From positions 1 to 38,453 of the forward strand of contig NZ_JEOE01000025.1 of NCBI RefSeq assembly GCF_000708885.1: a stretch of DNA of 38,453 nt. The letters are read 5' to 3'. The DNA comes from Cellulomonas sp. HZM. GTDB lineage: Bacteria > Actinomycetota > Actinomycetes > Actinomycetales > Cellulomonadaceae. A model generated the notes under the pieces. It did no database searches, had not been told where the DNA came from, and saw nothing but the letters and a program-made list of their open reading frames with translations. This document shows, one piece after another, positions 20,967 through 32,752 of this stretch; the first letter of the stretch is position 1, and the number at the start of each line of letters is the position of its first letter. The translations under genes and the position numbers were made by a program.

Positions 20967-22589
20967 GTGAAGATCAGGAGCATCCTCGGCGTGCTCGCCC
21001 TCGCGGCCACCTCGCTGGTGGCCGTCGGGACGGGGGCACAGGCCCTCGGCCCGGACCGCCTGCCCATCTCGGTGACCAACAGCACCGGGCGCGGCGACGC
21101 GACCTACCTGTACGTGATCGGCACCGACCTCGCGTCGGGCCGCCTCGGGTACGCCGACGCGGGCGGCGCGTTCCACCCCTGGCCCGCGGGCGCGAACCCG
21201 CCGGTCGCCGCCCCCGACGCCTCGCAGGCCGGGCCTGGCAACGGCGGCAAGGCGACCGTGCAGGTCCCGCGCGGCTTCTCGGGCCGCATCTACTTCTCCT
21301 TCGGCGCCAAGCTGCCGTTCAAGCTCACGCCCGACGGCCTGGTCCAGCCCGCTCCGTGGGCGGGCGGCGACCCGAGCGCGAACATCCTGTTCGACTGGTC
21401 GGAGCTGACCTACAACGACGCGGGCCTGTGGCTCAACAGCTCCCAGGTCGACATGTACGCCGTCCCGCACGCGGTGAGCGTCACGGACTCGGCGGGCAAG
21501 ACCTCGACCACCGGAGCGCTCGGCTCTGCGGGGCGTGACAGCGTGATCAACGCGATCAAGGGCAAGAGCGCGTGGGCGGGCAGCGTGGTGACGCGCTCGG
21601 ACGGCACCGTGCTGCGCGTCCTCTCGCCGGGCCACGCCGCGGGCGCCGGGCTCGTCTCGACGACGCTGCTCGACTCGTACATCTCGTCCGCCTGGAACGC
21701 GTACACGTCCAAGACGCTCACGGTCGTGCCGTTCACCGACCAGCCGGGCACCAAGTTCTACGGCCGCACGTCGGGCAGCACGATGACGTTCACCAACACG
21801 TCCGGCCAGCAGGTCGCGTCGTTCACCAAGCCGACGAGCGCCGACGTGTGGGGCTGCGACGGCCGACTGCTCGCCCCCAACGACCTCGTCGTCGGGCCCA
21901 TCGCGCGCACGCTGTGCGCCGCCCTGAACCGCGGCACGCTCGGCACGATCGATACTCAGCCCAGCACCGACGCGAGCAAGTTCTACACGAGCAGCCCCAC
22001 GAACGAGTACGCCAAGGCCGTGCACGCCGCGATGGCCGACGGCAAGGCGTACGCGTTCGCGTTCGACGACGTCGGCAACTTCGAGTCGCTCGTGCACGCC
22101 GACGACCCGCGCTCCGCCTCCGTGGTGCTGCAGCCGTTCAGCGGGCCGGGCACGGGGACAGGCGGGGGCACCGGCGGCGGTACGGGCGGCGGCGGGACGA
22201 CGACGGGCGCCAAGGCGATTGTCTCCGACTGGAACGGCCGCTGCATCGACGTGCCGTCGAGCAGCTTCACCGACGGTGCGCAGCTGCAGATGTGGACCTG
22301 CAACGGCACGAACGCGCAGAAGTGGTCGTTCGGCACGGACGGCACGCTCCGCGCGGGCGGGCTGTGCATGGACGTCGCGTGGGGCTCGACCGCCGACGGC
22401 GCGGCCGTGCAGCTCGCGACGTGCAGCGGCAACGCGGCCCAGCAGTGGGTGCTGTCCGGTGCCGGTGACCTCGTGAACCCGCAGGCGAACAAGTGCCTCG
22501 ACATCAAGGACTGGAACAACACCAGCGGGGCGCGCCTGCAGATCTGGACGTGCGCGGGCACCGCCAACCAGAAGTGGCACACCGCGTAA
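20967..22589 (+). CDS. Secreted GH64 endo-beta-1,3-glucanase with C-terminal CBM13 (ricin-B) domain
   Basis: This encodes 540 residues from a GTG with GGAG five bases upstream; the upstream frame lacks a signal peptide. Residues 1-26 are a Sec signal ending AQA. Residues 30-395 are a GH64 domain (laminaripentaose-producing type). E146 (WSELTY) and D162 (QVDMYAVP) are spaced 16 residues apart, as the catalytic Glu/Asp are in the characterised Streptomyces enzyme. A Gly/Thr linker (GTGTGGGTGGGTGGGG) leads to a CBM13 beta-trefoil of about 125 residues with repeats such as GRCIDVPSSS, LQMWTCNGTNAQKW and KCLDIKDWNN. It would degrade laminarin, curdlan or fungal wall glucan outside the cell. It converges on topA with only six bases between the stops. 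Confidence 0.93.
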   Translation: MKIRSILGVLALAATSLVAVGTGAQALGPDRLPISVTNSTGRGDATYLYVIGTDLASGRLGYADAGGAFHPWPAGANPPVAAPDASQAGPGNGGKATVQVPRGFSGRIYFSFGAKLPFKLTPDGLVQPAPWAGGDPSANILFDWSELTYNDAGLWLNSSQVDMYAVPHAVSVTDSAGKTSTTGALGSAGRDSVINAIKGKSAWAGSVVTRSDGTVLRVLSPGHAAGAGLVSTTLLDSYISSAWNAYTSKTLTVVPFTDQPGTKFYGRTSGSTMTFTNTSGQQVASFTKPTSADVWGCDGRLLAPNDLVVGPIARTLCAALNRGTLGTIDTQPSTDASKFYTSSPTNEYAKAVHAAMADGKAYAFAFDDVGNFESLVHADDPRSASVVLQPFSGPGTGTGGGTGGGTGGGGTTTGAKAIVSDWNGRCIDVPSSSFTDGAQLQMWTCNGTNAQKWSFGTDGTLRAGGLCMDVAWGSTADGAAVQLATCSGNAAQQWVLSGAGDLVNPQANKCLDIKDWNNTSGARLQIWTCAGTANQKWHTA

Positions 22590-22595
22590 CGGCTG

Positions 22596-25307
<2,712 letters not shown>

Positions 25308-25371
25308 AACGACGGCCTTCTTCCTGAACGACTTCCGATTCGTCTACCGCTGCGGACTCTACGACCACGCG

Positions 25372-26328
25372 TCAAGCGCGCCGCAATCCGAGAGCCGCCG
25401 TGTGCCGGAGCACGAGTGCCGCGGCGAACGCGAGGGCCGACGCCGCGACGATGCCCGCGGCACCGCCCGCGTACGCCGTGAGCAGCTCCGTCCTCGACGT
25501 CAACGCGTACCGGTGCTGATACGTGCCAGTGAGGGCGATCACGGCCACGGCACCTGCCGCGAGCCCGGCCACGACGAGCGCGGTGACGACGCCGCGCCGC
25601 AGCGCGCGCGACGCGTCCGGCGCGTCGACCGCGTCGACCGCGTCGACCGCGGGGATGCCGCGTGCGGCCGTCCCGCCGTCGGGCCGCACGAACACGACGA
25701 GCGTGCACGTCGCCGCCGTCCACGCGAGCACGACGAGCACCGCGGCGACCACGTCCGACGGCCGGTGCCACTGCCCGACGAGCGTCGAGACGCCCGTGAG
25801 CGCGGTGTACCCCGCACCGAGCACCGCCGCCCACGGCCGCACGCGCGGCGGGACGACGAGCAGCAGCACCACCGAGATGGACGCCGCGGCCGTCGTGTGC
25901 CCGCTCGGCAGCGTGTTGCCGTAGTCGCCCGGCACGTCCATGTCGGGCCGCTCGAACACCCACTTCTTCAGCACCTGCGTCGTGAGGTTGGCACCCGCCA
26001 TGACGATCGCGACCTGCACCGCGAGCTCCCACCGCCGGCGTAGCACCGCGATGACCACGGCGGCGAGCAGCACGGCCGCGATCAGCCCCACCGACACCAC
26101 GTCGAGCACGCGCTCGCCGACGCGCCACAGCTCGGTGCGCCCGTACTGCGCGCCGTCCACCGCGGCCTGGTCCACGCGCTGGCCGGCCCACGTGTCGACG
26201 AACGCGCGCCACAGCAGCCACACGCCCAGCGCCGAGGCGACGACGACCGCCGCGGCCGCACCGACACGACGTCCGGGCGCGACGGCCACCACGGCCCGGG
26301 ACCCGCTCACGCTCGACACGCGCGCCAC
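25372..26328 (-). CDS. PAP2-family membrane phosphatase
   Basis: This encodes 318 residues with about six or seven membrane segments. The three PAP2 phosphatase signatures are in order: LKKWVFERP, LPSGHTTAAASIS and GVSTLVGQWHRPSDVV, containing the catalytic histidines. Such enzymes dephosphorylate lipid phosphates (phosphatidic acid, undecaprenyl pyrophosphate) on the outer membrane face. Two extra C-terminal membrane segments (GVVTALVVAGLAAGAVAVIA, GIVAASALAFAAALVL) flank an external loop. A run of VDAVDAVDAPDA comes from a short coding repeat near 25620-25650. The GTG start lacks a good ribosome site. Confidence 0.9.
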   Translation of the reverse strand: MARVSSVSGSRAVVAVAPGRRVGAAAAVVVASALGVWLLWRAFVDTWAGQRVDQAAVDGAQYGRTELWRVGERVLDVVSVGLIAAVLLAAVVIAVLRRRWELAVQVAIVMAGANLTTQVLKKWVFERPDMDVPGDYGNTLPSGHTTAAASISVVLLLVVPPRVRPWAAVLGAGYTALTGVSTLVGQWHRPSDVVAAVLVVLAWTAATCTLVVFVRPDGGTAARGIPAVDAVDAVDAPDASRALRRGVVTALVVAGLAAGAVAVIALTGTYQHRYALTSRTELLTAYAGGAAGIVAASALAFAAALVLRHTAALGLRRA

Positions 26329-26411
26329 GCTACGTCACGCACCCGACGAGCCGCGTCCGGCTCCCACCGATCTCGCGACCCTCGCGCCGCACCCCGTGCG
26401 GGCATGCCGCA

Positions 26412-26442
26412 GCCCCGCCGCGCGGGTGACGCACGGCGGGGC
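26412..26442 (-). terminator. Stem-loop at the end of the ABC transporter operon
   Basis: GCCCCGCCG (26412-26420) and CGGCGGGGC (26434-26442) form a 9-bp GC-only stem with a 13-base loop, 22 bp beyond the last ABC gene. No U-tract follows, as is common in high-GC actinobacteria. Confidence 0.5.
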
Positions 26443-26464
26443 CGGGGTCCTGCGGGGGCTCGCG

Positions 26465-27565
26465 TCAGCGGATCGCGAGCTGCGGCGGCACGGGCACGGG
26501 CTCGAAGCCGGCGGCCTCGACCCGGGCGGGGTCGTGGCGCAGGCACGCCACCTGGCGGGCCGGGTCGTCGAGCTGCACGGCCGGGTGCGTGAGCCGCGGG
26601 TGCACGGTCGCGCACGCGTCGAACGCGAACTGGCAGCGGGCCCGGAAGGGGCAGCCCGTGGGCAGGTTCGACACGTCCGGCGGGGAGCCCGGGATGCCGC
26701 CCAGCTCGCGGCGCGGACCGCGCAGCGGCGGGAACGAGTGCAGCAGACCGTCGGCGTACGGGTGGCGGGGCCGGCGGTACACGTCCTGGGCGGACGCGTC
26801 CTCGACGATCTCGCCGGCGTACATGATCGCGATCCGGTCCGCGATCTCGATCAGCAGCGACACGTCGTGCGTGATGAAGATGACCGAGAACCCGAGCCGG
26901 TCGCGCAGCTCCGCGATCTGCTCGACGATCTGGCGCTGCATGACGACGTCGAGCGCGGTCGTCGGCTCGTCCATGATCAGCACCTGCGGGTCGAGCGCGA
27001 GCGCCATCGCGATCATCACGCGCTGACGCATGCCGCCCGAGAGCTGGTGCGGGTAGTCCCGCAGCCGGTCGGGCGAGATGCCCACGAGCTCCAGCAGGTC
27101 CGCGGCCTTCTCGAGCGCCTGCTTCTTGGTCAGGCCCGGCACGTGCGCCTGGATGCCGTCGGCGATCTGGCGACCGATGCGGAACACCGGGTTGAGCGAG
27201 TTCATGGCGCCCTGGAACACGATCGCCATGTCCTGCCACCGCGAGTCGCGCAGCTGGCGGTCGTTGAGCCGCAGGATGTCCTGCTTGCCGCCGTCGCGGT
27301 CGGTGAACACCACCTCGCCGCCGGTGATCAGACCGGGCGGGGGCAGCAGACGCGTCGCCGCGTAGGCGAGCGTCGACTTGCCGCAGCCCGACTCGCCCGC
27401 GAGGCCGAGCACCTCGCCGCGGTTCAGCGTGAGCGAGACGTTGCGCAGCACGTGCGACGGGTTGTCGTAGCCGTAGTCGACCGACAGGTTCTTGATCTCG
27501 AGCACGGGGTCCTTGGCGGGGGCGGCCGCACCTCCCGGGGACCAGCTCTGCGTCTGCGCGCTCAT
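26465..27565 (-). CDS. Opp/Dpp-type ABC transporter ATP-binding protein (first ATPase, OppD-like)
   Basis: This encodes 366 residues. The start ATG overlaps the preceding permease stop (ATGA). Walker A is GESGCGKST (57-65), then the Q-loop VFQGAMNSLNP, signature HQLSGGMRQRVMIAMALA, Walker B VLIMDEPTTALDV and the switch histidine ITHDVSLL. The C-terminal oligopeptide domain has the cysteine set in GCPFRARCQFAFDACATVHP plus VACL, the family's Fe-S or Cys cluster region. It pairs with the ATPase at 29596-30735 to drive uptake through the two permeases. In this context the cargo is more likely an oligosaccharide than a peptide (inference). Confidence 0.93.
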   Translation of the reverse strand: MSAQTQSWSPGGAAAPAKDPVLEIKNLSVDYGYDNPSHVLRNVSLTLNRGEVLGLAGESGCGKSTLAYAATRLLPPPGLITGGEVVFTDRDGGKQDILRLNDRQLRDSRWQDMAIVFQGAMNSLNPVFRIGRQIADGIQAHVPGLTKKQALEKAADLLELVGISPDRLRDYPHQLSGGMRQRVMIAMALALDPQVLIMDEPTTALDVVMQRQIVEQIAELRDRLGFSVIFITHDVSLLIEIADRIAIMYAGEIVEDASAQDVYRRPRHPYADGLLHSFPPLRGPRRELGGIPGSPPDVSNLPTGCPFRARCQFAFDACATVHPRLTHPAVQLDDPARQVACLRHDPARVEAAGFEPVPVPPQLAIR

Positions 27566-28617
27566 GCCTTCGCCTCCTCGGCGTGCGTGCCTGCGCGCTT
27601 CGCCCCGGCACGGACCGGGTCGTCGGCGACGGGCGCGGGGGCCTCGTCGACCACGGGCGTGAAGCCGATGCGCGGGCGGATCTTGCGCTTGCGCAGGTTG
27701 CGGGCGTTGAGGCCGGTGCTGCGCAGGCGGGGGTTGACGAACTCGTCGATCCCGAAGTTGATGAGGGTCAGGGCCATGCCGAGCAGGGCGATGCACAGAC
27801 CGGCGGGGACGAACCACCACCACGCGCCGCGCTGCAGCGCGAGCTGCCCCTGCGCCCAGAACAGGACCGTGCCCCAGTTCCAGTCGCTCACGTTGGTGAT
27901 GCCGATGAACGACAGCGTGATCTGCGACAGGACCGCGAAGCCCACGGTGCCGACGAAGCCGGCCGCGATGATCGCCGTGAGGTTCGGCAGGATCTCCGCG
28001 GTGATGATGCGCCACGTCTTCTCGCCGTTGGCCCGGGCGGCCTCGACGAAGTCGCGCTTGCGCAACGACAGCGTCTGGGCGCGCAGCACGCGCGCACCCC
28101 ACGCCCATCCCGTCGCGGCGATGACCATCGCGACCGTGAGGCCGCCCGCGTCGGGCAGCTGGCCCGCGATGATGATGATGAGCGGGAGCTGCGGAATGAC
28201 CAGGAAGATGTTCGACAGCGCCGACAGGCTCTCGTCGCCGATGCCGCCGATGTAGCCGGCCGTGACGCCGATGAGCACGCCGATCGCGGTGGCCACGATG
28301 CCGGCGATGAAGCCGACGATCATGACGCCCCGGGTGCCGATCACGATCTGGGAGAAGATGTCCTGCCCGATGTGCGTGGTGCCGAACAGGTGCTGCCACG
28401 ACGGCGGCTGCAGGATGTCCTTGCTTCGCTCGTCCGGGTCGTACGGCGCGATCCACGGACCGATGATCGCGATGAGCGTGAAGAAGCCCAGGATCGCGAT
28501 GCCGGTCATGGCCTTGGCGTTGCGCAGGAACAGGAACTTGCGCTTGCCGTGGGTAGGCCCCTCGGCGTCGGGGGTGAGGTCGAGGTCCTGCTCGAGGATC
28601 TCTGCGTCGACGGTCAT
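27562..28617 (-). CDS. Opp/Dpp-type ABC transporter permease (OppC/DppC-like)
   Basis: This encodes 351 residues. The N-terminus is cytoplasmic and carries the OppC_N helix (AMTGIAILGFFTLIAIIGPW), followed by YDPDERSKDILQPPSWQHLF and GTTHIGQDIFSQIVIGTRG, typical of DppC proteins. Five further membrane helices form the BPD_transp_1 domain with the EAA coupling loop EAARANGEKTWRIITAEILPN. The C-terminal tail is basic. Start and stop are one base from the upstream permease and 4 bp overlapping with the downstream ATPase. Confidence 0.93.
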   Translation of the reverse strand: MTVDAEILEQDLDLTPDAEGPTHGKRKFLFLRNAKAMTGIAILGFFTLIAIIGPWIAPYDPDERSKDILQPPSWQHLFGTTHIGQDIFSQIVIGTRGVMIVGFIAGIVATAIGVLIGVTAGYIGGIGDESLSALSNIFLVIPQLPLIIIIAGQLPDAGGLTVAMVIAATGWAWGARVLRAQTLSLRKRDFVEAARANGEKTWRIITAEILPNLTAIIAAGFVGTVGFAVLSQITLSFIGITNVSDWNWGTVLFWAQGQLALQRGAWWWFVPAGLCIALLGMALTLINFGIDEFVNPRLRSTGLNARNLRKRKIRPRIGFTPVVDEAPAPVADDPVRAGAKRAGTHAEEAKA

Positions 28618-28618
28618 G

Positions 28619-29595
28619 TCAGCCCTCCTGACGGGTGCGCGGGTCGAGCGCGCCGTAGACGAAGTCGGCCAGGATGTTCGCGACGAGGACCGCGAGCGTG
28701 ATCACCAGGAAGCAGCCCTGCATGAGGGGGTAGTCCTTCGCGTTGACCGCGTTGAACAGCAGGTAGCCGATGCCCTGGTAGGAGAAGACGATCTCCATGA
28801 TGAGCGCGCCGCCGACGATGAAGCCGAGCGACAGCGCGAAGCTCGAGATCTGCGGGAGGATCGCGTTGCGAGCCGCGTAGCCGAACAGGACCTTGCGCTC
28901 CTTGAGGCCCTTGGCGTGGGCCACGGTCACGTAGTCCTCCGAGGAGACCGTGACCATCATGTTGCGCATCCCGAGGATCCAGCCGGAGATCGACGAGATG
29001 ACGATCGTCAGCGCGGGCAGGATGCCGTAGTAGATGACCGACTTCACGAACTCCCACGACCACGTGGGGATGAGGTTGCGGTCGTACGAGCCGCTCGACG
29101 GGAACCACCCGAGCTTCACGGAGAAGATCGAGATCGCGATCAGCGCGAGCCAGAAGTAGGGCACCGCCGAGAAGAACGTCGAGATCGGCAGGAGCGAGTC
29201 CGCCCACGTGCCGCGCCGCCACCCGATGCCGCTGCCGATGAGCGTGCCGATCGTGAAGCTGAGGATCGTCGCGATGCCGACCAGGCCGATGGTCCACGGC
29301 AGCGCGTCACCGATGACCGAGGCCACCGAGTACGGCTGGTACGTGAAGGAGACGCCCAGGTCGCCGTGCAGCAGCAGGTTGATGTAGCTGACGTACTGCT
29401 GCCACAGCGACTGGTCGGTGTCGAGGCCGAACAGCGCGCGCAGCGCCGGGATCGCGTCGGGGCTGATCTGGCCGCCCGACTGCGCGAGGATCGCCGAGAC
29501 CGGGTCGCCCGGCATGACGCGCGGGATGAAGAAGTTGATCGTCACCGCGGCCCAGAGGGTGATGACGTAGAAGATGATCCGTCGGACGAAGAACC

Positions 29596-29599
<4 letters not shown>
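28619..29599 (-). CDS. Opp/Dpp-type ABC transporter permease (OppB/DppB-like)
   Basis: This encodes 326 residues. [20 protein letters not shown] and [18 protein letters not shown] form the first helix and the RxxPGDP loop typical of DppB proteins. Five further helices carry the EAA loop [21 protein letters not shown] and end in [14 protein letters not shown]. The ATG at 29599 overlaps the stop of the upstream ATPase (ATGA), which is why the longer open frame to 29731 is rejected. Confidence 0.93.
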
Positions 29600-30735
<1,136 letters not shown>

Positions 30736-30768
30736 CGGATCACCCTGGGGGAAGGAACGGGTCGTGGC

Positions 30769-30815
30769 ACGAGGGTGCGGCGGACGCGCGGGTGGCGCGC
30801 CCGCCGCACTCTCGT
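30769..30815 (-). other. Long intercistronic hairpin between binding protein and ABC genes
   Basis: ACGAGGGTGCGGCGG (30769-30783) pairs with CCGCCGCACTCTCGT (30801-30815) with one G-T wobble. An inner CGCGC/GCGCG stem with a GGGTG loop continues it, giving about 20 bp in all with one mismatch. It lies 23 bp after the stop of the binding-protein gene. Such hairpins partially terminate or protect the 3' end of the abundant binding-protein mRNA. No U-tract is seen. Confidence 0.75.
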
Positions 30816-30838
30816 CAGATCGTCACGCGGACGTGAGA

Positions 30839-32551
30839 TCAGCCCTGCGTCGGGACGAGCTTCGACAGGATGAGCGCCGCCTGCGGACCCGTCGGCTGCG
30901 GGTTCGCGTACGGGTCGTCAGCCGTGGGGAAGCCGGTGTAGTTCACCGTCGAGTACTGCGCGACGGCCGGGCGCGACCAGATGACCAGGCCCGGGACGTC
31001 CTCGACGAAGTGCTTCTGCACGATGGCCAGTGCGGCGGAGCGCTGGTCCTCCGTCGTGCCCGCCTTGAAGTCGGCGAGCGCCTTGGTGACGTCGTCGTTC
31101 TTGTAGCGACCGAAGTTCCACGTCGCCGTCTTGCCCAGGTCGACGAACGAGGCGCCGTCCATGATGTTGGAGTACAGGTTCCACGGCGTCTCACCGCCGT
31201 CGGTCCAGTGCAGCGTCGCGTCGAAGTTGCCGAACGGGATGATGTCGTTGAACCACTTGTCCTGGTTCGCACCCACCGTCTTGGCGTCGATGCCGAGCTT
31301 CTTGGCACCGTCGCGGATGATGTTGAGCGCGTCGAGGTAGTCGGTCCAGCCCGTCGGGTCCGTCAGCGTGAACGAGACCTTCTTGCCGGTCTTGTCGAGC
31401 AGCGCGCCGCTGCCGTCCCACGTGTAGCCGGCGTCGGTGAGGACCTGCTTGGCACCGTCGACGTCGACCGTGAGGTTCTGACCCTGGAACTCGGGCGAGA
31501 TGAACGAGTCACCCGAGGGCTGGGGCAGGCCGGTCACGCTCTTGATCTCGGGCCACACGCCGGAGCCAGCGGTCGCGGAGATGTCGGCACGGTCGGTGAC
31601 CATGTTGAGCGCCTTGCGCAGGGCGACGTCCTGGAACGGGCCCTTCGCGTTGTTGAGGAACAGCACGTCGACGCCGAAGCCACCGCCCGCGACCTGGTGG
31701 AAGTGCTCCGGGTCCTTGGCGATGAACGTGTTCTCGTAGTCGGGGATGAACGTCCAGCCCCACTGCGCCTGGCCCGTGGTCAGCGCCGTGGTCAGGCCGT
31801 TGTTGTCGTTGAACGTGTCGTAGCGCAGGGCGCCGACGAGCGGCTTGGTGCCCCAGTACGAGTCGTTCGGCTCGAGCGAGACCGACTGCGGCGTGAACGA
31901 CTTGAGCTTGAACGGACCGGTGCCGACCATCTCGTCGTCGGTCCACTTGACCGGGTCCTTGCCCGCCCACAGGTGCTTGGGGACGATGAGCAGCTTGTAG
32001 AGCTTCGAGCGGTTGACGTACTGGCCCGACTTGAACTTCACGACGACGGTCTTGCCGTCCGTCGTGACCGAGTCGTACTGACCCGGGAAGTCGGTGTTCA
32101 GCGCGTCGTTCTTCTGGCGCAGCTCGATCGAGAACTGGATGTCGTCGGCCGTGAACGGCTCGCCGTCCGACCACTTCACGCCCTCGCGGGGGGTGATGGT
32201 CGCCTGCGTCGAGTCCTCGTTCCACTCGATCGACTGCGCGAGCCACGGGGTCGGCGGGTCGGTCGGCTTGATCTCGTTGACCTGCATGAGCGACTCGTAC
32301 ACGGCGAACGCGTAGCCGAGCGAGAGCGACGCCGAGCCGTTGGCCAGCGGGTTCTGGTTGGGCTTCTGCTGCCCGTTGGGCATGCCCACGACGAGGATCT
32401 TGTCCGAGCGCTTCGCGTCGGCCGGGGCCGTGGAGGTGCTCTTGTCGGTGGGCTTGGACCCGTTGTTGTCGTCGCCGCCGGAGCAGGCGGTCGCGAGCAG
32501 GGCGACGGCGGCCGTACCGGCCACGATCCCTGCGAGCTTGCGGTTGATCAC
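30839..32551 (-). CDS. Family 5 extracellular solute-binding lipoprotein (SBP_bac_5)
   Basis: This encodes 570 residues from a GTG with AAGGAGG and five bases of spacing; the frame opens ten codons earlier without a ribosome site. The signal peptide ends in the lipobox LLATAC with Cys23, followed by a Gly/Asp/Ser linker. The mature part matches the Opp/Dpp/Nik-type binding fold: YAFAVYESLMQVNE, REGVKWSDGEPFTADDIQFS, GTGPFKLKSF, NDSYWGTKPLVGALRYD, VALRKALNMVTDRADI. Some family-5 proteins, such as those of Thermotoga, bind cello- and laminari-oligosaccharides and not peptides. The adjacent GH3 gene supports a sugar ligand here (inference). Confidence 0.93.
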   Translation of the reverse strand: MINRKLAGIVAGTAAVALLATACSGGDDNNGSKPTDKSTSTAPADAKRSDKILVVGMPNGQQKPNQNPLANGSASLSLGYAFAVYESLMQVNEIKPTDPPTPWLAQSIEWNEDSTQATITPREGVKWSDGEPFTADDIQFSIELRQKNDALNTDFPGQYDSVTTDGKTVVVKFKSGQYVNRSKLYKLLIVPKHLWAGKDPVKWTDDEMVGTGPFKLKSFTPQSVSLEPNDSYWGTKPLVGALRYDTFNDNNGLTTALTTGQAQWGWTFIPDYENTFIAKDPEHFHQVAGGGFGVDVLFLNNAKGPFQDVALRKALNMVTDRADISATAGSGVWPEIKSVTGLPQPSGDSFISPEFQGQNLTVDVDGAKQVLTDAGYTWDGSGALLDKTGKKVSFTLTDPTGWTDYLDALNIIRDGAKKLGIDAKTVGANQDKWFNDIIPFGNFDATLHWTDGGETPWNLYSNIMDGASFVDLGKTATWNFGRYKNDDVTKALADFKAGTTEDQRSAALAIVQKHFVEDVPGLVIWSRPAVAQYSTVNYTGFPTADDPYANPQPTGPQAALILSKLVPTQG

Positions 32552-32621
32552 GAGTGCCTCCTTGCACTTTCGGGGTACCAACGGAAACTGCGATGACGGT
32601 ACGTGCTGAGACGCTGCGTTC

Positions 32622-32635
32622 TGGGAACGGTCCCG
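32622..32635. promoter_or_regulatory. LacI/CebR-like operator upstream of the binding-protein gene
   Basis: TGGGAACGGTCCCG is a dyad GGGA-N-CG-N-TCCC with the central CG typical of LacI-family sites. It matches 11 of 14 bases of the CebR box TGGGAGCGCTCCCA known from cellulolytic actinobacteria. It lies 70 bp before the GTG of the binding-protein gene, a location suited to repression. No LacI gene is in the window. The rest of the 201-bp gap shows no clear promoter or terminator. Confidence 0.55.
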
Positions 32636-32752
32636 TCTCGGTTCGATGTCGACGTGACTGCGGATCGCGTCGAGTTACGAGGTTCGTGCTGGTTGTCGTG
32701 CTGGGTGGTGCGGGACTTCGTCGTGCGGCACTGCTGGGGAGTCGTGCTCGGG

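Noticed and set aside
17721..22580. Very long minus-strand open frame of 1619 codons
   Set aside because: It lies antisense to the FUSC, GH13 and GH64 genes, is Arg/Asp/His-rich with no domain, and is a codon-position shadow typical of GC-rich DNA. Many other long shadow frames were left out for the same reason.
25341..25375. topA promoter with TTGACG on the minus strand (25375-25370)
   Set aside because: The -35-like hexamer is good, but the nearest -10-like hexamers lie at spacings of 8 or 23 bp, so I did not call a promoter.
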